DNA of 64,000 bases from the NCBI GenBank assembly GCA_030737835.1, contig CM060855.1, positions 10,995,927 through 11,059,926 on the forward strand, in the 5' to 3' direction. The DNA comes from Acorus gramineus. Its lineage: Eukaryota > Streptophyta > Magnoliopsida > Acorales > Acoraceae. The notes under the pieces are model-generated. The model was not told the DNA's origin. It searched no databases and saw only the letters and a list, made by a program, of their open reading frames with translations. Both the position numbers and the translations under genes were made by a program. This document shows, in pieces, positions 12,301 to 24,337 of this stretch (the stretch's first letter is position 1; every line of letters begins with the position of its first letter).

Positions 12301-13724
12301 CATTTATAGCATTCTGTTTATAGTCTTCATCATTCTCCTCATTGTGACAGCATTCATCACGGTAGCACTCACATACTTCCAGCTTGCTGCTGAAGACCAT
12401 GAATGGTGGTGGAGGTAAGCAAGATACTCTGTATGTTTTTTTTTTTTTTTTGGGAAGGGGAGGGGGGGACTTGGGAGGAACTCTTACCACCTTAATTCAT
12501 TAAAATTCAATGGGTGGAGTCCCAAGCAGCATTTTTTTTTTTATAAATCTAATCAGTAAATGAGCAATCTACTATTGGAGCCACCGATACAAAAAAAGAA
12601 AGGAAAATAAAACCAGGGCCTAAGAACATCAGCCCAAATACTATGTATGCTATTTTGCATTTTTAATACCTGCTTTCATAATCCACATTGCAACTGCCAA
12701 TATCCTTTCCCTTTTCCTTTCTATCTGTCAGCAAGTAATTCATTTAGATTTGCAAGTTCAATTTCATTCATTTGTTCAGTTAAATGTCCCAAAACATGTA
12801 ATAATGTATTCTTAAAATTTGGTTCAAAAGAATTGTTGAATTAAATTTTTTACATTCAAGCTTCTTTTTATGGAAAATATGTAGAGATTTTTTTCGACCC
12901 AAGATATTGAACTGAGCGTTGTTTTTTGATGGATTGGACTGTATTGAATAAATATAATAATATAATAAAAGGGGATATGACAACAAAATGGACAGTACAA
13001 TTTATATGGTTGACGTGTTGCTTGCAAGGTATGTTCATTTCTCCATGTTCTCTGTCACATCACTAAACATTGTCCATTTCTACTTTATTGTCTAGTTTGC
13101 TGCCGTTTATTCTTTACTCATCTGGTTTAACTTGCTGAACACCGTCTTACTCATTTTGCAAATACCTGTGAGCCCTCTGTTTAAGAACTTTTTGAATCGC
13201 ATCTGTGTTGAGTGGACTTGTTGCCCTACTTCCATTCCAGTAGGTTTCCATGTAGAGTGTAATGAAGTGTGAAACCTGACTCCAATTTGAAATATACTCT
13301 CAATTAAAGGGCTAGCGCCAAATGATGACAATTATGTTTCCCTAATTCAGCTTTTAAAGGTATAATGTTTGAAGGGAATTCGTCAAAGTTTATGGTTCGT
13401 TGCCCATTTCATTTGTTGCTGATTACTACTAGTCAATTTTGGCAGATTGTATCAAGTTCCAATCAAAATTTTAATTTTTTTTTTTTGTTAATGATCTTAT
13501 ATAGGTCTTTCCTTTGTGGAGGATCGACTGGCCTCTTCATCTATGGGTACTGCTTATACTACTACTACGCTCGATCAGACATGTCAGGGTTCATGCAGAC
13601 GTCCTTCTTCTTCGGGTACATGGCATGCATCTGCTATGGCTTCTTCCTCATGCTTGGGTCTGTTGGCTTCCGCGCCGCCCTGTTGTTTGTCCGCCACATA
13701 TACCGTTCGATCAAGTGTGAATAG
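9320..13724 (+). CDS. Transmembrane nine (TM9SF/TMN) family protein, Golgi/endosomal nonaspanin
   Basis: Seven exons join in phase to 594 residues: 9320-9477, 9793-9833, 9937-10522, 10992-11129, 11286-11442, 11930-12414 and 13505-13724 (TAG). The start follows a GA repeat and opens a signal peptide (about 1-26). A lumenal domain of about 200 residues follows (YRYFDLPFCEP, GDRLVDAPYKLDF, YYFQMYYDDLPIWGF), then the first membrane span near 231-256 and eight more spans in exons 4-7, including EGTNWVRNLLLTG and PREIPPLPWYR, which are family hallmarks. The tail ends RSIKCE; a C-terminal KXD/E motif is the known COPI-binding Golgi-retention signal of plant TMN/EMP proteins. Length and topology are normal for the shorter plant TMN group (TMN2-4 type). 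Exon 2 is only 41 nt. The family acts in Golgi/endosome membrane protein sorting; the cargo here is unknown. Confidence 0.96.
12436..12620 (-). mobile_element. Probable LINE 3'-end fragment in TMN intron 6
   Basis: A run of about 16 T at 12436-12451 is followed by a G-rich then mixed-composition stretch (ggagtcccaagcagc) unlike the AT-rich intron around it. It resembles the minus-strand 3' end of a plant L1-type LINE with its poly(A) tail. I could not define target duplications or any ORF, so this is a tentative call. Confidence 0.35.
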
Positions 13725-15403
13725 CTGATCGATATTGGCAAAGTCAGGTATTTATCCCCCTTTTGTTCCTCAACCTTGTTATGTAGGAGTATATTTGAAA
13801 TATGTGAGCAGTCACAGACTTGGGTTTTCTTTTTTCTTTCTTCCCCAGAATTAGGGCTACGGAAAAGGAGGCCGCTTGAAACGTTGCTCACAGGAGGGGG
13901 GGGGGGGTCTGTTTGGGAGCAAAGATGTCGCGCCTGTTGAAATCTCCTGAGTCACTTTAGGAAGATGGTTTTGTATGGTTTATATATACGTACCTGCCCT
14001 ATGTAGACCATTGTTTTCTTATAATGTTCTTCTGGTTTATTTTATGTGTTACGAACCATATCTCAAATGTTGAAAATGTCAAATTATGAATCTGGAAAGA
14101 GTACGCTAAGGTATTTCATTCCACTGAACAGGGCCTGGATATAACTTGTAAGCATCTTATGCACGTGTATATTTGTTTGGTCTTGCATATTTATTCTATG
14201 CTCATTCCCTTTATAAAATAATATTTGAAGATGAATATCTGGGCAGCGAACCCAATGTAGATTGTGGAACCACCAATCCACCATCCGTAAGACTTCTCAC
14301 CCTTTTGAAAACGCCATTCATGTTGATAGTTTTTGTAAATGCTGGGACTTGGAAGCCATGATGTATTTGTTGCAAGTACTCTTGTTAATTATTGGGTTTG
14401 GAGTCCAAGCCCCGATTGTTAGGGATGGTTATTGTAGTTACTTAAAGGTATCAACGTGTTTTAAATTTTTTGAAGATATATATTTGTTTAATAATGTATG
14501 TGTCTTTATAAAAAAAAAATGAATATATTTTTGAATAAATTGAATGTATATTTTTTTTACATTTTTCTAACTTTAGTATGTATTAGCCTAAATATATATT
14601 ATGACAGAAAAAGTAAGTTAGGGTGTAACTTGGATTAGATAAAGTGAATTGAGCTTTGGTTAATTGGTTAGCATCCCACTATATGAAAATGAGGTCATGT
14701 GAGTTTAAAATGTGAACATGAGAGGAAGGTGCAAATGAATGTGAGTTTTGTGAAGGTTATTATTATTTTTTTTGTAAAAAAAATTGTGTACATAAATTAA
14801 AGGGTGTGTAAATCAAACAAATTTGAAATCTTATTTAAAGATGTGTGTAAACATATTTTAGGGATGCAAATAGAGGAGAGGAGGTTTAGATCCTTTGTGT
14901 GAATCACATATAATATTTGAGATGTCTAATGAAAACACGTCACATAGACGTGGAAAAAATAATTTCATGAAAATACTATTATATGTGATGTTATTACATG
15001 AAAATTCAATGCATGCATACTTTAATTTCTTTCAAACCATCTACATGGTACATACTAATTGATCAATATAAAATTTTTGTGTTAAGGACACAAAGAATCA
15101 CATAGGGCAGGGCGAGATGTGACACTGGACTACGGGGCGGAGGAGGAGTAAAAGTTGCCATAAACGTACAATCAAACGGGACCTAAGTTACTTAAAAGTG
15201 AGAACTGCATTGTGAGATTCGGTTTCGGATGTGCGAGGATCCGTATCCAAACCCGACCCGTCCACGCCTCACCGACCACCGATCCATCTCCCCGTCGTAC
15301 ACCCTTATCAAGCGAGAGGCTACAAGCGAGAGGCCCGGATTTCTCGAGACCCTCTCCGCGCGCCGCCGAGCCGAGCCTCCCCAACACGATCCACCGAGGC
15401 GGG
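13725..15403. other. TMN 3'UTR, AT-rich spacer and CpG-rich promoter of next gene
   Basis: About 300 bp of probable 3'UTR follow the stop (with a G-run at 13898-13908), then AT-rich spacer with a SINE-like remnant. From about 15110 base composition switches to GC/CpG-rich, marking the promoter and leader of the gene starting at 15404. Overlapping open frames on both strands at 15172-15540 are a by-product of that composition. Confidence 0.5.
14650..14790 (+). mobile_element. Diverged tRNA-derived SINE remnant (tentative)
   Basis: The stretch tggttaattggttagca at about 14657 resembles a pol III A box, and gaggtcatgtgagttt at about 14691 resembles a B box. Their spacing is tRNA-like, and a T/A-rich tail with (tta)n follows. 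No target-site duplication was found, so the limits are approximate. Confidence 0.4.
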
Positions 15404-18400
15404 ATGGCCGCCTCCGCCGTCGACCTCCTCCCCTTCTCCGTCTCCCAACCGACCAAGATCGGCGCCTCCCCTCGCTCCTTCACTCCTCCCCTGGTAAACT
15501 CAACTTCTCATCCTTTCTTCCGAAACCCGCGTAAACCGTAAAACAAACCATGTCTGCAGCTCCAAAACCCTCAGTGGACCCGATGTCGTCCGCCGCCTCT
15601 TCGCGTCCGACCTCCCGCGGCGATTTCCGGAAGGAGAACGGACGGCGGCGGGACGTTCGATCCGGAGCTCCGGTCGGTGCTCGAGCTCGCCACGGATGAG
15701 GAGTTGTGCGAGCTGGAGAGCATTCTCTTCGGGCCCAGGTAAATTTTCACTCATTTACGGGTATAAAGAGTCTGCAAGTTTGAATCTTTATGTAGTCCAC
15801 GCTTTGCTGCAGTTACTTCAGTCCCTTGCTAAAATCGATTATGAATAAACCGGATGTTGGGGATGAAATTCACGGCGAAGATTACGAGGCGCGAGAAGAT
15901 TTCATTGAGCATCTCGAGTCACGGTTCTTGTTTCTCGCCGCAGATGCTCGATCTACATTGAGGTATGCTTTTTTTTTTTTTTTTATTCACTGTTTAATTG
16001 ACAGACTATTCCATTCAAAGTTAGTTTAAATTCCTGATTGCATTGCATTTATTTATTGGACAATCTTTCTCTTTATATGCAATTGTTTATTACTTCTTTT
16101 GTGATCTTTTGAAAGGGGTTGGAGGCCTTCATACAGAAATGTCTTGCTCGGTGTAAGAAGAAAATTGGGTGTTCCTTGTTCGAGCAAACTGTCCACGGGA
16201 GATCTTGAAGCGGAAATTTATCTTCATCTGTTGCATGAATACTCAAGGTATTTTCTTCCTGGTTTAACTTGATAAAAACGAAGGGCCTTCTTTTTACAGA
16301 AAGCTAGTTTTTTTTTGAAAGATTGGGACTCCCCTGATTAAATTAAATCAACTGAAAATTCCTCTATAGAGTTGAGGGATCTCCTAAAACAGAAAATAAA
16401 ACAAATAGAAGTCAACAAAGAAATGATGTCACAACATACAAAAACAAAGGATGCCCAAACAACCACATACTGCAACTCCTTCTTACAGCCATCCCCGTTA
16501 TAGTAGATCTGGGGTCCCCTTCAAGATAAATTTCATCCAATCTTGCAAGGTTGAATTGATGCTCGTCCAAATGTTTTCTATGTAAAATGGTCTTTCTTTG
16601 AAAAGACATTCATTGTGCATGATCCAAATGCACAACATACATGTAGGACGGAGATGAGGAATTTATAAAGCTAGATGTTAATGTGTGTATTGGACATGCC
16701 GGCCTGCCAATTAATGATCACTGGAAATGAGTACATTGTCCCCCCCCTTTTTTTTAAGTTGTGTTCTTGGGTCAGTGAATTTATATATGTCAGTCTACCT
16801 GTATTACTGTTTAAGTTATGGAGATCTGCCTGCATTACTATTTTAAGAACTTCCTTAGTTTTTATTCTACTTGTACTATTGAAGAGCAGATAATTTATTA
16901 CGGAGCATTTTTTCTTCTTATTTTTTTTTTGCAGTCAGGAAATTCACAGTTCTTCATGGGATGAAATTAAATTTTCGAATAGTCATGGTAATCTCGAACT
17001 TGGAGTCAATCATTGGAAGGGTCATAGTCTTGCTGCCTTCAAAGTTGGGGCAGAAGAGTTGAAATCCATGATTTTGAAGGTTTACCTATCTCAGCTTTTG
17101 CATTACATTAGAACTAGTCATGTTAACTATGTATGAATGCAGAGCTGAATCTAATTATTTTTTTAACAGGGTGGTGGCTTATTGTCTGTGGCAAAGATTT
17201 ATCAACTGGTGGGTAAAGAACTTTTATATTTTATTTGATGTCGTTTATCCATTTTTTGAATTTCAACATCTTTCACATTTTGTGTTAGTTAGCAAGGAGA
17301 TTATCTGGAAAGATGTTTTTGGAAGCTGCAAACTATCAGATAAGACATGAGCTTCTGAAAAAGGTATACTTTTCTTAATTAATATGACTATCCCCCATGC
17401 GAAATTTGATGCCTAACAAAAATGTGTTCACTGCACATAATGGCCCCATTTTTCAGTCAGAGTTAGCTAGGATCTCTCAAGTGCTCTGTTTGAAAGATGG
17501 TTGTTTGACCTTGAGATATATGATGATGCACATGTATAGATAAAAATTAACCAATAAGTAAAGCATGTTTTTTCTTTATAAAAAAAAAAAGTAAAAAAAG
17601 CAAAGCATGTTTTCATCAGATTTGCATAATGTCATACTAAAATTCTTCAATAACTTTTGTCTATTGTGTAGTTTATCTGAATATAGATTGAACAACTTAT
17701 TGAATTGACCAATGTCACATAAGGTATTTTTTGCTCATGCACTTTACTCTCAGTAAACCCACTTAATGATATTCTTACTATAGTGAAGGTGGGCATCCTT
17801 GGGCCTTTTTCCCCACTTTGCACTGTTGTTAACTTGGTGAAGTGCTGAATCCAGGATCCTATTTTCCTCTTCCTAGCATCCTTATGTTTATGATCCCTCA
17901 CATTTGCTTTGTGTCTCTATGCAAAAACCTTACCAACTAAATAGAAATAGAAGAAAAAATACATGATGTGCAATTAATTTGACAAGCAGGCAAACATACC
18001 TTTCCTGATTATTATTGAGAATTTGAAGGTGGCTGTTATAATGAGTACTGTATGTTTAAAAGTTTGTCAAAATGGTATGGATCTATACTAAGATTTTAAG
18101 ATTGTCACCAGCTTATCATATTATTCTGAGAGTCTTACTATTTTAGACATTGCTCTCATTGACTTTCAGGGTGGCCAGTTGGCAGCTATAAATCTGGAGT
18201 CTAGAACTGCTCTGCTTGTTGCAAGACAGGTGATCGTGATTCTATAAATTAATTTTATATATTAGCTTTCACTATCCATCAACATTTGTTGGATGAACCT
18301 GGCTATCAACTCTGGAAAATTTGTTTATGTTCCATAATATTATTATTATTGAAGAATGCCTAATCTGAGTCTGTGATGTTGTTCATTTTGACAGGGTCTT

Positions 18401-20165
18401 GCTCGTGCTGCATCACGATACTTTGGCCTGAGAAGTTTAATGACATTAGTTGGTCCAGTGTATGATACTGCTCCACTCTTCTGATATCTCGTACTGCAAG
18501 TTAATCAAACATGTAGTGTTAATATATGGTATACTAGAGTTCTTATACAGAACTTGTATGTTATTTTTGATGCATCCTGGTTTTCCACATGGTTGATCGC
18601 CTCTGCCCATGCATACATCCCAAGGGTGTGCTTTTGCCATATGACATTATAGCATGTGATGTTGGCACAAATTCATTTTATTAGGTAGTCCATGGATGAC
18701 TTACATTTTATTAGGGTGTGCTTCATTGCATCTCCTGATTTCATAACTAGCATGAACTATGTGAAGCTGTTATGTTATGTCAAAGCTTTCTGAGATCTCT
18801 TGTTCCTTTTTCTCAAAAAAAGCTTTTCAAGAGTTTTATAATATGTACTTTACAATGCTTTATTCCCTTGAGGTCACAAACCAGGAGTTTCTTTCTTTGC
18901 TACTAGATTGTTGATCAGATAGTTCGTGACACAGTTAAGTAGGTGTATAATCTTTGTTTGCTCCTCGCTGGTGTTTATTCTTCGTATACTGCTCCTCGCT
19001 CTTTTAAATGGTCCTTCTCAAAGATTTCTATGAATTTTCACCCACTGATTATCTACTCAACTACTCTTTGTAGTGTCTTTTTTCTATTCTTTATGTAGTA
19101 GTGGCAATTAGGTTCTTAGTTTTCTGTTTTTTATATCTTTGCATAAAAGGTCATTACTATATTTAACCAACACATAAATCATGTTGGCATTTTATTAAAA
19201 AAAAAAAAAGGAGACATGCCCAGACAACTGTGTGCATGTGTTTGTGTTTTTCACACATCACACCTTGCTTTGATTTGTCAAGATGTGCTTTCTTCAGCCA
19301 TCGCAGGTGAGCTTGCCTCAGTTTTACATCATAAGATGATTTGATTATTTGATCTCAACTAGATTATTTCTATTAATCTGCCTTTGCTCCACATATGTAG
19401 CAACTGGAACTTTGCTTCAAAGACAGAGCGATGTATCTAACAACAAATCCGGAAATCTATTCCAAGTATATTATCCTGATAATCTTAGAATCATGTTCCT
19501 GGTTCTTAGATCTTGAGATGGATAGTAATTTGGTGAAGTATGCTAGATCAATCATTCTCCCTTTGTTGTTGTGAACTTTTTGGTTTCATATGAATAATGA
19601 AGTCACCCAACAAAATCTGGTGAGCTCAAACAAGTGAACTGATAAATTTTAAGTAGTAAATTGCATCTATATGAAAGATAGTTTGACAGGCTTAACACTC
19701 TTCTGAATTGGCTGCCAAGTGCCAACCTGAGTTAATATCTATTTTGGGGCTGGTGGTATGAGTAAGATAGGCAAATTTGGTTTAATTATTGGCGCAAAAG
19801 GACTTCATAAATTGGATACGTATCTTTAGGAAAATGATTTTATCTTTTATCTTATAGGAAAATATTTCCTATTCACTTTATTTCTTAAGTATTTTTTACC
19901 TGCAAGCCTGTTTAACTGATTCACCTTCCGTGGTAAAAATGCAGGCTATGGGGAACGCTTTTGGCAGATATTGTGATTCAAATGATGGGCACAGATTATG
20001 CTAGAATTCTGCAAGCAATCACTGCATTTGCGCAGGTAAACTCAGTGTGGTGCTAATGGGTCTATGCAAATTTTTAAGAACTTCAGATAGTGTTAGTTAT
20101 GCTGCTTTTTTCATTTGCAGATCCGCCTCACTCGTACTTATGGGTGGACATCTAACGAGGACTAA
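15404..20165 (+). CDS. DUF3944/YaaW-like protein, probably plastid-targeted
   Basis: Eleven exons join in phase to 356 residues: 15404-15493, 15560-15738, 15813-15962, 16116-16247, 16935-17079, 17170-17208, 17289-17363, 18170-18229, 18395-18459, 19945-20035 and 20121-20165 (TAA). Residues 1 to about 60 are Ser/Pro/Arg-rich and poor in acids, like a transit peptide. The core begins FDPELRSVLELATDEELCELESILFG and continues with RRKLGVPCSSKLSTGDLE, a Gly-containing helical hairpin GGGLLSVAKIYQL, ARAASRYFGLRSL and a C-terminal hydrophobic stretch LWGTLLADIVIQMMGTDYARILQAITAFAQIR. This order matches bacterial YaaW (DUF3944, annotated by similarity to the ubiquinol-cytochrome c chaperone family) and its plant relatives. 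Function is unknown. Exon 6 is only 39 nt. Exon 9 ends at CCAGT|GTATGA, chosen because the other GT in the site breaks the frame. Confidence 0.88.
16308..16666 (-). mobile_element. 5'-truncated L1-type LINE in intron of the YaaW-like gene
   Basis: The insert is flanked by the 8-bp direct repeat aaagctag (16300-16307 and 16667-16674). It starts with a T run at its left edge, the poly(A) tail seen from the minus strand. Read on the minus strand, it resembles the C-terminal zinc-finger/3' region of a plant L1 ORF2, with an open stretch reading WIMHNECLFKERPFY. It is 359 bp long, so heavily 5'-truncated, and it is antisense to the gene. Confidence 0.75.
18460..19944 (+). other. Long intron of the YaaW-like gene
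   Basis: A GTATGA donor and GCAG acceptor enclose 1.5 kb without a recognisable exon. The T-rich + strand is typical of introns. An A run at about 19195-19209 could mark the end of a retroposed fragment, but I cannot assign one. Confidence 0.5.
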
Positions 20166-22959
20166 TTTCTTGTGTATTCTGTAAGTTGCACTTTGTTCTT
20201 TTGTCGATACAATTATTATGTAATGGTTTATCAAGATATATACTTCACTTATTTACTTTGTTCGACGAGTATATAGTTTTTTTTTTCAAAAAAATCGAAA
20301 CGGTTGAGGACGGTAAACTGCAAACGGGATTGCAAATGGTGTTTGATCAGGAGGTTGAGGAATAGGAGGCGAGTGAAAAACATAGTATGCATGATTCTCA
20401 AAGAATGTGACATGACAAGATGTTCGAAAACGACGAGCAACAAGATCATAGCATCGATATTCTTTAAGCTCATTACTGAACCCAAGAAAGACACACATAG
20501 TGGAACAAAGAGACAACTTGGTACGCTCAAGAGGAGAAAGTAAGACAAAACACTTGCATCCAAAAACACGAAGACGAGAATAATCGGGAGGACTATGATA
20601 AAGACGTTGAAAGTGGGAGATGTCAGCATCGATAGACGAAGGAGTGCGATTGATGAGATACACACTTGTAAGAACAGCCTCACCCCAAAACTGAATAGGA
20701 ACAGAAGCAGAGAGGAGTAAGGACCGGGTCGTTTCGAGGATATGACGGTGTTTACACTCAGCAACCCCGTTCTGCTGATGAGCACAAGGAGTGAAAAACT
20801 GTGGTAGAGTGCATTGGGAGGATAAAAAATCACAAAAAGCACGATAACAATATTCTCCCCCACAATCAGAGTGAAACACCTTGATACGTTTGAAAAACTG
20901 AGTTTCAACCATTGTAGCTAAAGATTTATAAATGGGTAACAACTTGGAAATACTATGCATCAAATATATCCAAGTAAAACGAGAAAAATCATCAATAAAA
21001 ATAACATAATAACGGTTACCTCCTTTAGAAGGAATAGGGGAGGGGCCTCAAACATCAAAGTGAACTACATCAAAAGCAGAAGCAGAAATATGATTACTAG
21101 CTAGTAGGAAATGGAAGAGTCTAGTGAAATGGAAGAGTCTAGTGTTTTGTCAACTTGCAGCCCACACATGGTTAAAGCTCAGTTTTTAAAAAGGAACTTA
21201 AAACACTGGTACTTATTAGATAACGAAGTCTTGAAGGAGAGAGATGGTCAAGACGGCGGTGCCAGACATCAAAGAAGGAAGGAGAAAAAGAAATCAAGCA
21301 AGCAGAAGCTGCTGAAGACGAAGGAATATGAAGATGATCCATGTAGTAGAGCCCACTGCGTCTAGAGCCTGTCCCAATCTGCTTCCTCGTACGATGATCC
21401 TGTACAGAACAAGTAGAAGAATCAAAAGTAATGAGACAATCATGATCCGCAATTTGACCAACAAAAAGCAAATTTAATGATAGACCAGGAACATGAAAAA
21501 CTTCAGGAAGTTGAAATCGATGAGAATGATCAGCAAGAGAACCAGAACTCGACACAGACAGAGAAGTCTCATCTGCCGTACGAATAACAAGAGTGAGAAA
21601 CAAGCGAGTATGACGACTAATAAAGGATGCCTGAGAAGTCATACGATGGGAAGCCTCAGAGTCAAGAATCCATGAGGAAGTAAGGTTACATGTCGCCACA
21701 GTAGAAGCAGAAAAGGGAGCAGATGAATCACTCCCAATCACTGAGCGAAGCATATCTTGGAGCTGTTGTTATTGAAGATGGAGCTGCGCAAGACTCTCAG
21801 TGATCTGATAGGGAGAATATACCGGAGGATCAGTAGGAAAATCAGATGCAACAATAGCTGCATGTTGAGACTGAGAACGACGTGGAAGAACTGTAGATGG
21901 TGCCCGAGGCACTGGTGTGCGAGATACTGCATGATCTAGTGGACGAGGTGCTGAAGGAAGTGCTCCAGGAGCTGAAGTGCGAGGTACATAAACAAGAGGA
22001 GCACCATCACGAGCACGCTTACGACATTCTGATTGACGTGTCCAAATTTATGACAATAATAGCAAGTGATCTGAGTGTTGCGATTGTCTTGACGATGTGC
22101 AGCATTGACAGAACTTTGATCAATGATAGACAGAGTGACAACAGTGCGAAGATGCATCTCCTCAACAACCAACTCAAAAAGAATCGTATCGAGAGACGGT
22201 TTGGGAGAGCGATGAGAATCTGTGCACGAATAGCCTCAAACTCAGGACGAAGACGCATCAAAAATTGGTATAATCGCTGACAATTACGGTACTCACGATA
22301 GCGTGTTAGAAAAATACCTTCCATCTGAGGATCCATATGTGCGAGTTGATCCCAGTAATCAGACAAAAGAGAATAAAAATCACGAATAGAAAGCTCCCCT
22401 TGATAAGAAGTAGAAATGGCCTGATGTAGATAGAATTCCTGAGCACCATCGGTCTGCGTATAGAAATTCTTAAGAAAGTCCTAATATTCCTTGGCTGTAA
22501 TGAACGGCTTCAAATGTTTACGGATATTTGGAACAACCGAAGAAACAATAGAGGTTTTCACCCGAGAATCGGCCTCCTTCCATGTCAACAATGCCTTAGT
22601 ATATGCCTCAGCTCTGGCCTTGATGGTGGTCTCATCGGAACCCGGTGGAGATGATTCAAGTACAGCAACTGAATTGGTGCTAGTAACATGACCCAATAGA
22701 CGACGATAATCAAGCTGAAGCTCAAAACTAATTGACCAGACATCATAATTGTTACCATCAAACTTGACATCGATGATTTGAGTGCAGAACGAGAATAACA
22801 GAAAAAATATGTCTCGGATGATGAAAATATAGTCACAGATGCGTGCAGAACGAAAAATGGAGCAAAATGAGTACCAATATGACTATATTTGGACTCTGAA
22901 TAAACCCGTAGCGGCCGGATAAAGAAAATACCAAAAAAGGCGATGACGGGGCGGTAAAC

Positions 22960-23545
22960 GGGTCGCGGATCCGGGTTGGGCAGGGGATCCGGGTCGGGCA
23001 GGCGCACGCGGATACCCGGTCAGGCGTAGGGCCCGGTTCGGGTCGCGCACGGGGATACCAGGTCTCGCGCGGGCAAGTGTTGGGCTGGGCGCGAACGGGG
23101 CTGGGTCGGGCGCGAACGAGGTTGATTCGAGTGCGCGCACGATTGGGCTAGCACGAGCTGTCCCGGGAAATCTGCCCGGGCGGATTGTGTGGACGTGGCA
23201 GATCCAGGGAAATCCGGGCACGACCACAGGCGCGCGTAGGCAGGTTACGGAAGGACGACGTGGACGCGGCAGGGGGCGCGCGCAGGTGACTTGGCGCGGC
23301 AGGGCAGGATGCACACGCGGGTTACTGGGCAGCACAGGGTGGCACAGGGCAGCGCTGGGCGGCGGCAGGGGGGCTCAGGCGGCGCTGGGCGGCGGCAGGG
23401 CGGCTCAGGCGGCATTGGACAGCGGTTGGGCTGCGACATGGGCAGCGGATCAGCGCGGGGTAGCGGCAGGGCTGCGCTGGGGTGACATGAACGGGGAGAC
23501 GGACAGCGGAGCATCGACGATCTCGCGAACGGAGAGTAACGCCAA
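22960..23545. repeat. GC-rich leader with short tandem repeats inside the copia fossil
   Basis: GC content rises abruptly over about 580 bp between the primer site and the gag region. It contains tandemly repeated ggcggcaggg/ggctcaggcggc modules (about 23350-23425) and many GGGTCGGGC-type motifs. Open frames on both strands here (Pro/Arg- or Gly/Arg-rich) follow from composition and are not taken as genes. Confidence 0.6.
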
Positions 23546-23587
23546 CAAAAAATCAAAGAAAAAAATTGGATTCAAGCTCTGATACTA

Positions 23588-23720
23588 TGTTAGAATAAAA
23601 AATTGAAGAGAATAGATCAAGAATATTATTAGTCTTTGTATCCAATATTTATAGTACAAAAAAAGAAAATGAAGAAAAGACTAATCTAACCTTAATCCTA
23701 ATATATATATACATTTAACA
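23588..23720 (-). repeat. Short LTR (133 bp) of the copia fossil
   Basis: It begins TGTTAG and ends TTAACA on the + strand, so it has the usual TG...CA ends. It abuts a sequence complementary to the 3' end of initiator tRNA-Met (gctctgatacta, 23576-23587), the standard copia primer site. At 133 bp it is short for a plant copia LTR. Confidence 0.8.
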
Positions 23721-24337
23721 ACATGTAGTTAGGACAAGAATGCATCAAATCTAAACTCACATAGTAGAGCACGCACTTTATATTTCTTATACTAAGTTAA
23801 TGCATGAGAGTATGAGTATCAATAGTTTTCCTGCTAATTACATGATTTCCATCCAAGCTAGTTAGATGGACACGATACATACAAGCGCGCTGGGAGATAC
23901 ATGTAGTTTTTATATGCAGTCTTGCTTATAGTCTCACTTTTTCAACAAAATAGTGAAATATACACTTGTTTGGGTAAAAGATTAATATGCTGCATTTAAA
24001 AGGCAAAGCATGTGAGGACCATGAAAGAAAGGGAATGTAAATAAGACTGCGTGGAACATTATTCATACATATATAAAATCTAAAAATGTTTATAAGGTTA
24101 TACATAAAATCGACTGCTAGATATATGAAATAGTTTCAGGAGAGCAAGAACTGAAAGTCCAAATGATATTACAGGCTCACACTAAAACGATGGCCAAAGC
24201 CAAATGATAGACTAGAAATATAAAAATCAACAACAACAACAACATTATTTATCCAAGTTTATATAACTTCTGCAGAAGTGCTCGTTCATAACCAAATTGT
24301 TTTTTTTTTTTTTGAGTGAAGAGCATAACTAACACAA
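23721..24337. other. AT-rich spacer
   Basis: Between the copia LTR and the reductase stop codon I see no gene. The last ~100 bp are the reductase 3'UTR, with a T run at 24300-24313. Confidence 0.5.

Larger units (their letters stand above)
20285..23720 (-). mobile_element. Ty1/copia LTR retrotransposon fossil, broken
   Basis: The fossil reads on the minus strand. Parts seen, in element order, are the 5' LTR (23588-23720), a primer-binding site, a GC-rich leader, a gag region with a zinc-knuckle motif (CYYCHKFGH), a protease region and an integrase core (about 20285-21100; HSDCGGEY, NRTPS). The rest of pol and the second LTR are not seen. The element is broken, with several breaks, and reads as old. 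With only one LTR its age cannot be estimated from LTR divergence. It lies just after the stop of the YaaW-like gene, in antisense orientation. Confidence 0.9.

Noticed and set aside
14084-14522. Short + strand frames downstream of the TMN stop
   Set aside because: No protein-like character. Lies in 3'UTR/spacer.
15172-15541. Overlapping 88-109-codon frames on both strands upstream of the YaaW-like gene
   Set aside because: CpG-rich promoter and leader composition. Only the frame starting at 15404 continues into conserved exons.
22585-23582. Pro/Arg- and Gly/Arg-rich frames on both strands
   Set aside because: Produced by GC-rich leader sequence of the copia fossil; they overlap on opposite strands and have no domain.
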